From positions 12,569,558 to 12,633,557 of the forward strand of contig CM070576.1 of NCBI GenBank assembly GCA_036346355.1: 64,000 bases of DNA, read 5' to 3'. Position numbers and translations under genes: made by a program. Origin of the DNA: Rhipidocladum racemiflorum (taxonomy: Eukaryota; Streptophyta; Magnoliopsida; Poales; Poaceae). Under the pieces are notes generated by a model. That model was not told where the DNA came from. It saw nothing but the letters and a program-made list of their open reading frames with translations, and did not search any database. Below, in pieces: positions 10,901-21,530 of this stretch. Every line of letters begins with the position of its first letter. The stretch's first letter is position 1.

Positions 10901-11489
10901 AAGATGATGGAAATGTGGTTTAGGATGGGGAAAAATGTTTATTAAACTTCTTGAAAAGTTACTTATGTTCTACTTATTTCTACTGCTTTCGAATCTACTT
11001 ATATTACTTGTCAAATGTCAAGCATCGCAAATATACCTTGAGCTATTCCTTTGTACCAAGCCATGCATATAGTATATTAGCTTGCATTCTGTGCATGACT
11101 TGCTGAGTACCAAGTACTCACCCTTGCCTCAACACAACACCAGTTGAAGAGGAGACTACGCCAGCTTCGGAGGAGGAATTCCAAGAGGACCCGTCTACTT
11201 AGGGATGCGAGCCCAGTCAGTTGCCTGTGGTATACTGGATGGCGCCACGAAGTTATTTGATTTTCCGCTGCTATTATCTCTCTTTTAATAAGTTTTGCCT
11301 TGCGAGGCATATATTTGTAGCTTGGCCATAAGGTCGAGTAACCTGTTTGGTTATTTAAATAAAGTACTTTGATAATATCGATTGGTATGATTGTGATATT
11401 TACCGATGTTAAGACTGTGTGCACTAAGCGCTGCCTGGACTAGTGCTGAATACACAGAGGGTCCGGATTTGCAAATTCGGGTCCCGACA
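7947..11489 (+). repeat. 5' LTR of family B
   Basis: 3543 bp, starting TGTAACACC and ending CCCGACA. An AT-rich start is followed by a GC-rich segment (8270-9500) with repeated CGAGTCC/CCAACGG words, then an AT-rich part and the splice-like exon/intron architecture also seen in the 3' LTR (exon-like 9882-9961, acceptor at 11143). Here the exon is frameshifted by small indels. The 3' LTR differs mostly by short indels and replaced triplets rather than by single substitutions. Confidence 0.95.
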
Positions 11490-11493
11490 GAGG

Positions 11494-11507
11494 TGGTATC
11501 AGAGCCA
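11494..11507 (+). other. Primer-binding site of family B (Met tRNA type)
   Basis: TGGTATCAGAGCCA starts five bases after the 5' LTR. It is complementary to the 3' end of initiator Met tRNA and primes minus-strand DNA synthesis. Confidence 0.9.
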
Positions 11508-11705
11508 GGTTATCGTAGGCTCAACCCTAGCTAGAATGGTCGTAGTGAGGATAAAACCTATTTTCTAAAGCTAAAAAGTTGTCAAGATAAGAAATGACCT
11601 CTCGACTTATCCCCTTCTCTCTTTTCTTGTCTCTTGCTGAAATTTTCTCTTACCTTGTCACAATTTAAAAATTCCGAGTTCTTACGTAAAGCACTCTTGT
11701 GACAG

Positions 11706-12309
11706 ATGGAGGAAGAGTTCAACTACGTTGATCTGGGAGTTGGTCACGCTGCGGAACTTTGGCATATGCTACAGACTCTCGGAGATTTTGAGAAGCCCCA
11801 ATACCAAGTGGAAGTGATCAGACAAGCGGGATTGATCAAGGCTTGTGACGTGAGGATTGAAGTACCTGCTAGGAAAAAGGGCCCAAGCAATCGCCCGATA
11901 CACTTTGACCGCCAGAGATCTACAATGCAGATGGGTATCCAAGAAGTATCACGACGAGCAATGCGGCACATTACCCGTATCTACGCCAGAGAATTGAGAG
12001 TACGGTGTTCCGTTACCATCCGCAAGAACGATAACCTTCTTGACCGAAGGCGATTCAGATGAGGATGCCACGGTTACACAGCTTGGCACGATTTGTCGCC
12101 GCCAGGAGGATGTACTAGATAATACAAGCAAGGAGCTACGTAAGGCCCGCAAGGAAATCACGACAGAGAAGAACAGATGGCGGGAAGCTCAAGAGTATGT
12201 GGCACACCTTCTACGAAGGATTGACGAGTTGGAGATGACTTTGTACGGACTGCACCCAGAGCCAAGATTGAGCTACACGAGCCAGATCCAGAGGAGTCGA
12301 TCTCGATGA
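11706..12309 (+). pseudogene. ORF0-like reading frame upstream of gag (family B)
   Basis: An ATG at 11706 opens about 118 codons. The reading then continues in another frame from about 12040 to 12309 with a charged, coiled-coil-like segment (SKELRKARKEITTEKNRWRE). An ORF before gag is a known oddity of Tekay elements in rice (RIRE3/RIRE8 orf0), and this frame sits where that ORF would lie. Its function is unknown to me. The overlap of the two frames at 12040-12062 suggests a frameshift in one original ORF. No zinc finger or protease motif was seen. From 12310 to 12690 I find only short fragments and the presumed leader of gag. Confidence 0.55.
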
Positions 12310-12696
12310 GGACATCGCTTCTTCGACTACCATAGAGGACACAGCTTGCCGGACATGGCAATCGTTTACGCTTATGCCACAAAGACCGCATCAGGCCGTG
12401 GAGGTTTTCTCGATGAGTGAGCAAAGGTTCTATAGTGAGACTCCTACGCCGAGTCGCGTCATAGAAGAAAGAGTCACCCTTTAGGCGTTAGACTCTAGAG
12501 TTAGTTCGATTTGGATTTGCTTTGTTTGCTGAGTGTGCAGTATGTGTTGCAAGGCCCTTAGGCATTGTAAGCAACCATACCAAGTTATTAATAATAAAGT
12601 TGGACCTTAAGGTTACACCTTTCGCCCCGCATAAGTTCCATATTACTTGTCTATTCTTGTTTCCCTCTCATCTCTAAACCTAGAGCAAATCGACAG

Positions 12697-13627
12697 ATGG
12701 TGAACACCCGTGGAAACTTTGGAAGCAATGAGAGTGGTTCTCGCCCAGCAGAAAACCCCAATGATGGAGCACCAAAGACCGCCATCGGATATGCAGAATT
12801 TCGGAGCTTTTCTTGCTGCCTGCACTCGATTGATGCATGCTATGATGCAACAAATGCAGCACGCCATCGCTCGTGCCACCGCTAATCAAGTTAATCGGGG
12901 ACCACGCCGTAATACAAGGCTATCGAGTTCATGAGAACTCACCCACCCACTTTCTCCGGGAATGCCAATCCATTGGAGGCCGATGATTGGTTAAGATCAA
13001 TCGAGAGGAAGCTACACATAGCTCAATGCATAGGAAATGAGAAGGTACTCACGCTTCTCATCACCGAAGGAACAAATTACCGAATGGTGGGAGAACTTCG
13101 TGCCACGCAAGAGAACCCTCAAGTTATCACTTGGGAAGAGTTCACAATGCATTCCGACAAGATCACGTGCCTGAAGGAATCATGGACCTTAAGAAGGAGG
13201 AGTTCAGAGCATCAAGCAAGGTAATCACCAAAGGGTCGACTACCGAACAAGTTCACGCAGCCTAGCACGCTACGCACTGAGGATGTAGCGGCAGATAAAT
13301 CCGCATAGCCTCGCTTTTATGAAGGGACTTAACTCAGATTGCAAGTAGGGTTGATCACCCACACCTTTCCAGATTTCCAAGAGTTGGTAAATAAGGCGCT
13401 TATTCTTGAGGACAAGCGCAAGGAACTGGATGAGAACAGAAGCGCAGGATGCAACAAAGAAGGATCACGCCAGTGGAACGCAATACCGAGAGTTGCACCA
13501 AATCAATTCTTCAGATTCCAACCACGTAATGCAACAAGGACACCATCCTCGGACCAAGACCTGCCAATCAAAACTACTGCACCCACCCCGCTAGAAACAC
13601 TACTCCAGCGCATCAAGAATGAACAGT
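12697..13627 (+). pseudogene. Family B gag, broken
   Basis: The diagnostic Gypsy Gag motif PPTFSGNANPLEADDWLRSI (capsid start) occurs at 12940-13005 and is followed by WEEFTMHSDKI. An N-terminal part (MVNTRGN) starts at 12697, and a Met-rich tract (LMHAMMQQMQHA) precedes the capsid. The C-terminal part from 13339 has ELVNKALILEDKRKELDENR. At least three frame changes (about 12710-12930, 13200-13340, 13620) and a stop break the protein. I did not find a clear CCHC knuckle. Gag would form the cytoplasmic particle that carries the element RNA. Confidence 0.8.
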
Positions 13628-13787
13628 GAGACGCCTGCTACAATCGCAACGAGCCAGACACTTTGCCAACAGCTTGTCCCAAGAAGACAGCAGAGCGACC
13701 CCGATTCGCTTCAATCTAGGAACCACCCAGCTAGGACGCCAAAGACCAGAGCCATACCCTGCATCGTGGTGAGAGGCCGAGTCAACC

Positions 13788-14354
13788 ATGTCACCGCAGA
13801 TGCACTGCAGAATGCTACTGACGTCGTCTTGGGTAAGTTACTTGTTAACTCGCACTGCAACAGTTTTGTTTGATTCTGGAGCTTCGCATTCGTTTGTTTC
13901 GCAAGGCTTTGCTACTAGAAACAATTTGAGGATTGCAAGACTTAGATGCATGCTTTTAGTTCAAACCCCTGGTTCCGAACTCCGAACGAAAGTAGGATGT
14001 TCCGGGGTGAGAATACTGATAGATGGAATAGAGTTCCTAGCAAACCTTATAATTTTGGAAACCCAGACCTTAGACGTCATATTGGGAATGGATTGGTTAT
14101 CCAAGCACAAGGCTGTATTGGATTGTGGACGAAGGACTATCTCAGTCGAGAGCCCGTGTGGGAAGAAAGTGGAATTCCAAGCCACTGCAGTTAGAGATGG
14201 ACAGTTGATGGTTAGCAGTACCAAGGCAATCAGCTTAGATGATGTCTCAGTAGTGAATGAGTACCCCGATGTTTTTCCCGAAGATCTACCTGGTATGCCG
14301 CCAGACAGGGACATAGAGTTTGTGATAGAGCTTGTACTGCACAAAGACCGATAG
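13788..14354 (+). pseudogene. Family B aspartic protease and start of RT linker
   Basis: Translation shows LFDSGASHSFVSQGFA, the D-S-G active site of retroviral-type aspartic proteases, with the downstream hydrophobic motif DVILGMDWL that forms the second half of the fold. The tail carries VVNEYPDVFPEDLPGMPPDR, the linker that leads into Gypsy reverse transcriptase. The open frame begins mid-gene because of an upstream frameshift, so 13788 is not a biological start. The frame breaks again at 14352, just before RT. Confidence 0.85.
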
Positions 14355-14371
14355 CAAAGAGACCCTATCGG

Positions 14372-15170
14372 ATGTCCACCGAGGAGTTGGTAGAAATGAA
14401 GAAACAGCTAGAAGAGTTAATGGAGAAAGGATTTATCAGACCGAGTTCGTCGCCGTGGGGAGCACCAGTTTTGTTTGTCAAGAAGAAGGACGGGAGTTTC
14501 AGGATGTGCATTGACTACCGTGCACTCAATGAAGTCACCGTGAAGAATAAGTATCCGCTACCCAGGATTGATGATTTGTTTGATCAGTTGAGAGGAGCCG
14601 GAGTTTTCTCCAAGATTGATCTGAGATCGGGATATCATCGCTGAAGATCCGATCGTAAGATATTTCAAGACCGCATTCTCGTCAAGATATGGACATTACG
14701 AGTTTACGATTATGTCCTTTGGGCCGATTTAATGCGCCAGCTTATTTCATGAATATGATGAATAAGGTGTTCATGGAATATTTGGACAAGTTTGTCGTAG
14801 TGTTCATAGACGATATCCTAATCTACTCCAAGACAGAGGATGAACATGCCGAACACTTAAGGCGAGTTTTGGAAAAGCCGAGGAACAAAGCAACTTTTCG
14901 CCAAGTTCAGCAAGTGTGATTTTTGGAAGGACAAGGTGGAGTTTCTTGGACATGTAATGACCGCAGAAGGAGTCGCCAGAGATCCAAGCAAAGTAGAAGC
15001 GGTGTTACATTGGGAGCACCAAGACTGTGACCCAGATTCGAGTTTCCTTGGAATGGCAGGATACTACCGCTTTCATCAAGGCTTTTCGACAATTGCAAAA
15101 CCTCTTACGCAATCCAAGAAGGAAAAGAAGTTTGCATGGACGCTTTAATGTGAGAAAGGATTTCAGAGTC
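14372..15170 (+). pseudogene. Family B reverse transcriptase, frameshifted
   Basis: Successive frames give the RT blocks: WGAPVLFVKKKDGSFRMCID, then YPLPRIDDLFDQL, then SKIDLRSGYH. A frameshift at about 14642 follows. The catalytic FIDDILIYSK (YxDD box as F-I-D-D) is at about 14800-14830, and after a second shift near 14900-14936 comes EFLGHV and GLAGYYRF-like GMAGYYRFHQGF. RT copies genomic RNA into DNA. All catalytic Asp codons remain, but the three reading frames prevent a full protein. The break at 14642 replaces the usual HQLK codons with a triplet plus a stop. Confidence 0.88.
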
Positions 15171-15179
15171 AAGAAGCGA

Positions 15180-15535
15180 TTGACGCCAAGACCGGTGTTA
15201 GTTCTACCGGATGTTGCTCAAAGCTTCGATATTTATTGTGACGCATCGCGCCAAGGACTTGGATGTGTCTTGATGCGAATGGGAAGGTCGCCGCTTATGC
15301 ATCAAGGCAGTTGAGGCCGCATGAGGAAAATTATCCGACACATGACCTAGAGTTAGCTGCCGTAGTGCATGCTTTAAAGATATGGCGTCACTATCTGATT
15401 GGAAACAGATGTGAAGTATATACGGATCATAAGAGTTTTAAGTACATATTCACCCAATGGATCTCGAATATGAGGCAGAGGAGATGGTTAGAGTTAATCA
15501 AGGACTACAATGTTGGAATCCATTACCATCCCTGA
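15180..15535 (+). pseudogene. Family B RNase H domain
   Basis: The RNase H catalytic residues are visible: D in IYCDASRQGLGCVL, E in HDLELAAVVHALK and D in EVYTDHKSFKYIF. A shift near 15265-15315 places the first motif in a different frame from the others. It directly follows RT and would degrade the RNA strand of the hybrid. Confidence 0.85.
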
Positions 15536-16660
15536 AGGCCAACGTAGTAGCCGATGCTCTGAGTCGGAAAAGCCATACCGTGAGTACGTTGCTAGCCACA
15601 AGTCAGGATGAGTTATGTGAGGATTTTCAGAAAATGAAGATTGAGGTAGTACCTAGCGGATTCTTGGCCGCATTAGAAGTAAAGCCTACCCTAGAGGATC
15701 AGATCCGAGAAGGACAGAAGGATGATGACAAGATCCACAGGATTAAGTCCATCAAGGAGGAAGGCAGGGCAGAGGACTTCAAGTTGGATGAGCAAGGCAC
15801 GTTGTGGATGAAGGATCGCATTTGTGTGCCTAACAAAAAGGAGTTAAAGCAACTGATTCTGGAAGAAGCCCATGACTCCAAGTATTCAATTCACCCAGGG
15901 AGCGCCAAAATGTATCAGGATCTGAAGGAGAGATTCTGGTGGCCGAGTATGAAACGTGAAGTTGCCGAGCATGTTGCATTGTGCGACGTATGCCAGAGAG
16001 TCAAGGCAATGCATCAGAGACCAGCAGGATTGCTACAACCGCTGAAAATACCCGAGTGGAAGTGGGAGGAAATCGGAATGGATTTCATTACCGGTTTGCC
16101 GAAGACTCAAGGAGGTTATGACTCCATATGGGTTATAGTGGATCGCTTGACTAAAGTAGCCCATTTTATCCCCGTGAAGACCACTTACTCGGGAGATAAA
16201 TTAGCAGAATTGTACATGATCAGGATTGTCTGTTTGCACGAGTGTCAAAGAGGATTGTATCTGACAGAGGTACCCAATTTACCTCAAGGTTCTCGGAATA
16301 AGTTGCATGAAGCCATGGGAACCCGCTTGAACTTCAAGATACCTTATCATCCACGAGACAGACGGATTGCATCAAAGAGTCAACCAGATCTTTGGAAGAT
16401 ATGTTGAGAGCTTGTGCATTGGATTATGCGTCCTCTTGGGTTTTGAGTTTGCCGTATGCCGAGTTTAGTTACATCAATAGTTATCAAGCTAGTTTACGAT
16501 GTCACCTTTGAGGCCTTTGTATGGTCGACCCTGTCGGACGCCATTGAATTGGAATGAGACCGGCGAGCACTGTGTCTTTGGGCCTGATATTCTTCAAGAG
16601 GCTGAAGAGCAGATCGCCATGATTAGGGAATGGTTGAAGATAGCCCAATCTCGATAAGAG
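15536..16660 (+). pseudogene. Family B integrase, degenerate
   Basis: Open from 15457 to 16407. It shows the linker VVADALSRKSH, then the HHCC zinc finger (HPGSAKMYQDLKERFWWP ... CDVCQRVK) at about 15890-16000. The catalytic core starts DFITGLPKTQGGYDSIWVIV with the first Asp. The second catalytic Asp block is degraded: RGLYLTEVPNLPQGSRNKLH stands where SDRGTQFTS would be expected, and the glutamate block is lost in frameshifts after 16330. Fragments of the core continue to about 16660. Confidence 0.85.
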
Positions 16661-16849
16661 TTATCCGACAATCGTCGCCGAGACTTGAGTTTTGAACCGT
16701 AAGACTTTGTATACCTTAGAGTTACGCCTCTCAGGAGTTAAGAGGTTCCATGCCAAAGGGAAACTCGCACCTGCTATGTTGGACCATTTAAGATTTTGAG
16801 CCGCAGAGGCGAAGTTGCTTATCACCGAGTTGCCACAATCGTTAAGGAG

Positions 16850-17095
16850 TGCATGACGTGTTCCATGTGTCCTGGGCTTGAAGAAGTGTCTCCGAGTTCC
16901 CGAGGAACAGGCACCGCTAGAGTCAATTGAGTTGCAAGAGGATTTGACTTATAAGGAGTATCCCGTGAGGATTCTAGACACAAGTGGATCGAGAGACCGT
17001 AAATAAGTCAACCCGCTTTTGTAGAGTTCGAGCAACCATGAAGAAAGCGAAGCGACTTGGGAGCGCGAAGAGGATTTGAGGAAAGAATTTCCAAA
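16850..17095 (+). pseudogene. Family B chromodomain remnant
   Basis: Translation near 16930 reads EDLTYKEYPVRILD, then two stops. It resumes as EATWEREEDLRKEFPNLF around 17045-17095, the typical end of a Tekay chromodomain. In chromoviruses this domain sits at the integrase C-terminus and steers integration to particular chromatin. The stops make it non-functional. Confidence 0.8.
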
Positions 17096-17141
17096 CCTAT
17101 TCCTTTAGTAAGCCTGAATCTCAGGACGAGATTCTAGTAAT

Positions 17142-17152
17142 CGGGGGAGCTT
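17142..17152 (+). other. Polypurine tract of family B
   Basis: CGGGGGAGCTT lies immediately before the 3' LTR TGTAACACC, in the position of a plus-strand primer. Confidence 0.7.
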
Positions 17153-20100
17153 TGTAACACCCCAAAATTTTGCTTTTCTTAAATTCATGTGTGATTTGGC
17201 ACTTTGGTGAATTTTTGGAATTTTCTGGAATTTATTTGGATTTATTTGGAATTTATTTGAATTTATTCCATTTTGAAATAATTAAAGAATTTAATTTTGC
17301 AAATAAAATTTTGTTGGAAATATTTTATTTGAGTCCAAAATGATCCAAAATATTTTCCAGAATTTTTCTGGAATTTTTCTGAGTCTTTTGCTATTTTTAA
17401 TGAATTAAATGAATTATCGAATTATTTTAAATGTTAAATCATTTGGAAAATGCGAGTGGGTTTGTACTGTTCATCCGACCGAGCCCGAGTCAGACTCGAG
17501 TTCGAGTCCGACCCGAGCCACGTGGTCGAGCCGAACCCGCTCGTCCCGAACCCTAGCCACACGACCCTTGGATCAAGATCCAACGGTTGTGATTGCGCCA
17601 CGTCACCGAACCCGAGTCCGACCGAGCCAGCCAGCTCGCCGAGCCGGACCCGAGTCCAACTCACGCGACCGTTGGATCGAGATCCAACGGCTCACGTTGC
17701 GCCACGTCGCCTCTCCGTGCCGCCGCCGGACTCCGCCGTCGAAACCGTGTCGACCTCGGTCTCCGTGCGTTTCACGGACGCCGAGACCCCGATTTAATGC
17801 GCCGACACCACGGTCGTGACATAGACTACCGTGCGCACCCGTGCCCCCAAGCCATCTCGCCTGAGCCGCCGCCGTTTGCCCGTACGAGCTCGCCGGAGTT
17901 GGAATTCCGTTCCGCCGCGGTTAAACGCCGATACTGCCGCCATCCGTCGTCCTCCGCCGTCATCAAGCCCAGATCCGGATTCCCCAAGATGAGACGCTGT
18001 CGAGTACCTTCACTTCGCCGAGAAGCCCCGGCGCCGTTGGACTCGCTGCCGTCTTCATCTCCTGGTGGCCTTCGCTCGCCGCTGCCGCCATCGCCGTCCG
18101 CGAGCTACGCTAGCCGTCCGATCGTAATCCAAGGGCTCGGATCGCGCCACGCCACACCGCGGTGAGATCTCACGTGCAACCTCTGGATCTATTTTCAACC
18201 GCCGGATCTAGATCCAACGGCTTAGATTGTGCCACGTAGCTAGAATCGCACTGTGTTAGATTGGATCTTGACCGTCCGATCAAGATCGAACGGCCTGGAT
18301 CACGGAGTTGTTTTTCCAAAGCACTACGCTAGATTTAATCCGCCGCTGATTCTCAAACCAACGGCAAGATCACGCCACGTGGCGGGAAGTCGACCGCCGC
18401 GGCCGCCCACGCTGCGGCGGCGTGACGTGTAACACGCGGCCCGCGCGTGTCGAGGGCCCGCATGTCGCTGGCTAATTCAGCCAGCGACGTCACCCATGAC
18501 GCCGCTGGTCCCACATGTCGCACCGTGGTGAGTTCCGTGGACGTCGGCGACGTCACCCGAGTGGTCCCACCGAGTCCACGTGGAGTCGTGGACCGAGTCC
18601 ACGGTGGACCGAGCCAAACCGTGGACCAAGCCCATGAGCCGGCTGACGTCAGCCAGCCAATCAGGAGCTGACACGTGTCCATGCTGACGCAATAATTAAT
18701 TTCCGAAAAAGAAAATGATTTATTAATTCGAAATATTAATTCAAATTTAGATTCAAACTTCAAACGCTTATAACTTTTGCGTTTCAACTCCGATTTGAGT
18801 GATTCAAATTTCTAAATTTGTATAAAATTCAGATCTACTCAAATATGAATTTTATTTAATTTTTGGACTAAAGTTTTTCTCTGTAATATTATTTAATTGA
18901 TTATTTAAACTTTAATAAATCATAACTTTTGCATTTTAACTCCGATTTGAACGATTCCAGTTCCTAAAAATCCAGAAAATTATGTTCTCTCTGTTTATGG
19001 ATTTTATTTGGAGTTTTGGGATGTTTTTGCCTATTGTTTATTTGTGTATTGCTATTTGCACGCTTTACGAGTAGACGTTGAAGTGCCGGAAGGATTCGAA
19101 GGAGAAGTGTTGACTCAGGATCCAACTCAAGACCAAGAGCAAGTACTTTTTGAAGGCAAGTTGTGCTTTGACCATGTTGATCCTATTTCGAAATCTATTT
19201 TGATTTAAACTATTGCATGCTAGTTCAATTAGAAAAATACTTTGTTTAAACCTGGGGGTTAGATAAATACCAATTTGCTATATGACACCTTGATTACTTA
19301 AGTATGTGCCATGACCCTTTGTCACCCTAGTTGTGGTTTACTAGTTGGACATTATTAAATTGCCAACATGGGTTTAGACCGTTGTAGTATAACGCTTAGA
19401 CTCACGTGCTCATGACATGATTTTGGACAATCAAATGTTAATATTGACTTAATGATATATTGAACCTGTTTTGGGAAAAGTATCATGTGATGTTGATGGC
19501 ACGTGGTGCATGGTAATCAACGGGGTTTGATAAAATTTCGGCCAGGGCATGTGGCAAGAGTAATCGTGTGGGCCATTGTGGCATTGGGAGTGTTGATTTG
19601 GTTTTTCGGTAGTCTTGCCCTGGTCACTCTAAGGACTTAACCTTGCAAGCCTTTGAACTGGGTCATACTTGCAACCACATGGTCGAATGGGACGGCCCTA
19701 GTTGACTAAGTCGCTAAGGACTCACTTGTGGAGCCTCAGGTGTCAATTACACCGCTTGTGTGATTGTGCGGGGAGCGATCGTGGCCGTGGGCCGATACCC
19801 ATCTAACGGTGTGTTGGTCCCATACTTCGCCTTGGCTAAGGGAAGGGATGGTGTAGAGCACGAACCGGAGAGGACCACCTGTGTTGTTTGAGGCTTCCGA
19901 AAGGCTTTGTTACGGGAACTCGCCTTTGTGGTGTTTGACTGTATCTTGTGGGTAAAGTGCATAACCTCTGCAGAGTGTAGAATCTATTTAAATAGCCGAG
20001 TCCGCGGTACTGGACAATGCTCGGGAATTACAGTCAAGGGTTAGATTTTCTCAAAAATAACTTGGATTTGAAAGGTTGGGTTGGTTTAATAATGAAGATG

Positions 20101-20684
20101 ATGGAAATGTGGTTTAGGATGGGGAAAAATGTTTATTAAACTTCTTGAAAAGTTACTTATGTTCTACTTATTTCTACTGCTTTCGAATCTACTTATATTA
20201 CTTGTCAAATGCTGTTTACTGCAAATATACCTTGAGCTATTCCTTTGTACCAAGCCATGCATATAGTATATTAGCTTGCATTCTGTGCATGACTTGCTGA
20301 GTACCAAGTACTCACCCTTGCCTCAACACAACACCAGTTGAAGAGGAGACTACGCCAGCTTCGGAGGAGGAATTCCAAGAGGACCCGTCTACTTAGGGAT
20401 GCGAGCCCGGCCAGTTACTGTGGTATATCTTGGATGGCGCCACGAGTTATTTGATTTTCATTTGCTATTATCTCTCTTTTAATAAGTTTTGCCTTGCGAG
20501 GCATATATTTGTAGCTTGGCCATAAGGTCGAGTAACCTGTTTGGTTATTTAAATAAAGTACTTTGATAATATCGATTGGTATGATTGTGATATTTACCGA
20601 TGTTAAGACTGTGTGCACTAGCGCGTTCCTGGACTAGTGCTGAATACACAGAGGGTCCGGATTTGCAAATTCGGGGTCCCGACA
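17153..20684 (+). repeat. 3' LTR of family B
   Basis: 3532 bp and near-identical in layout to the 5' LTR. It starts TGTAACACC and ends GTCCCGACA, followed by the CTAAC target duplication at 20685-20689. This copy preserves an open exon-like reading at 19075-19155 and 20338-20396. Confidence 0.95.
19075..20396 (+). other. Putative spliced acidic mini-ORF inside the family B LTR
   Basis: After an AG (CGAGTAG, ending 19074) preceded by a T-rich stretch, an 81-nt exon-like segment reads VEVPEGFEGEVLTQ and further acidic residues. It ends GAAG at a perfect GC-type donor (GCAAGT, 19156). The presumed intron (1182 bp) ends ACACCAG at 20337. The joined frame continues EEETTPASEEEFQEDPST and stops at TAG 20394-20396. 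A diverged LTR (group C) has the same arrangement with a 72-nt exon, a 9-nt in-frame difference. No start codon or upstream exon could be fixed. This is a hypothesis from sequence only. Confidence 0.4.
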
Positions 20685-20689
20685 CTAAC

Positions 20690-21484
20690 TCTCTTCCTCA
20701 TTCTAACATTTTGCAAAGCTTTATTAAAACGATAAGAGAGTGATGCCAGGTCTTCTTCCAAAAATTCCTCAATCTGTTCATTAGTTAGTAAAGACAAGAA
20801 AAACAAATCAAAACTTGATGAAAAAGAGTTATCGTGAGACATGTTAGATTGAGAGATAAAAGCAATTGACTTGTGACCATTCTTCCTAGCAAGAACATCT
20901 AATTCATGAGTTTTCAACTTACAATAAAGAACATCTAATGTAAGTGTACTCATGACAGTTGATTCTCTAATAGATGTTACTTTCATCTTCCAAATTGATA
21001 TGTCTAAAGCACCAAGTAATTGTCGAGCATTTGCAGCATCAGTGTAGCTAACTCCAATAGCACGTAGATTGTTAAGAATTTTATTAAAGCGTGCAAAGAA
21101 ATCATCTAGTGACTCACCAGGCTTCATCTCAAATCGCATGTATTCTTTCTTATATATGTCCTGACGAACCTCTTTGATAGTGTTAGAACCCTCATGATAA
21201 TCACAAAGAGATTTCCATACCTCATATGCAGACTTGAGATGAATCACGCGGCCGAAGTCACTTCTTCCCAATCCTTGGATGATCAAATTTCGTGCTTTGC
21301 TGTTTGCTTCAACATGTTCTTGATTGGTTTTGTTAACGTTGTCATTCTCAGGGACTTCGTACGGCTTGTAAACCTTCTTCCAAATTGCGAAGCCTTGCGC
21401 CTGGATGAATGCCTCCATCTTCGCTTTCCAAAACTGCAAATCAACACCATTGATAACACAAGGTTTTGTCATATACCTATCCAT
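20690..21484 (-). pseudogene. Copia gag N-terminal half (DUF4219/UBN2-like)
   Basis: The minus-strand ORF starts ATG at 21484 (MDRYMTKPCV) and shows GVDLQFWKAKMEAFIQAQ, the short N-terminal Gag motif of Copia elements (DUF4219). Next comes the UBN2 region SAYEVWKSLCDYHEG ... RFEMKPGESLDDFFARFNKI ... ARQLLGALD. It is open over about 265 codons up to the CTAAC target duplication, where family B interrupts it. The rest continues at 7946 with the zinc knuckle. The length and open frame suggest it was young when split. It encodes the structural Gag. Confidence 0.9.
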
Positions 21485-21530
21485 TGCTATGATTTCTAAT
21501 CATCGGTTAAGATTAATTAAAAAACACAAG
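21485..21530. other. Short leader before Copia gag
   Basis: AT-rich sequence just upstream of the Copia gag start. I see no Copia LTR or primer-binding site, so the Copia 5' end has been lost at the junction with the group C LTR. Confidence 0.5.

Larger units (their letters stand above)
7947..20684 (+). mobile_element. Family B: Tekay-like chromovirus (Gypsy LTR retrotransposon)
   Basis: A complete element of 12.7 kb. The 5' LTR is 7947-11489 and the 3' LTR 17153-20684. Both begin TGTAACACCCCAAAATTTT and end GGTCCCGACA. The target duplication CTAAC lies at 7942-7946 and 20685-20689. A Met-tRNA primer-binding site, gag, protease, RT, RNase H, integrase and a chromodomain remnant follow in Gypsy order. 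The chromodomain, very long LTRs, Met primer and ORF upstream of gag are typical of Tekay/Del elements such as rice RIRE3/RIRE8 (family knowledge). Many frameshifts make it non-autonomous now. It lies in the opposite orientation to the Copia gag it splits. Confidence 0.95.
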
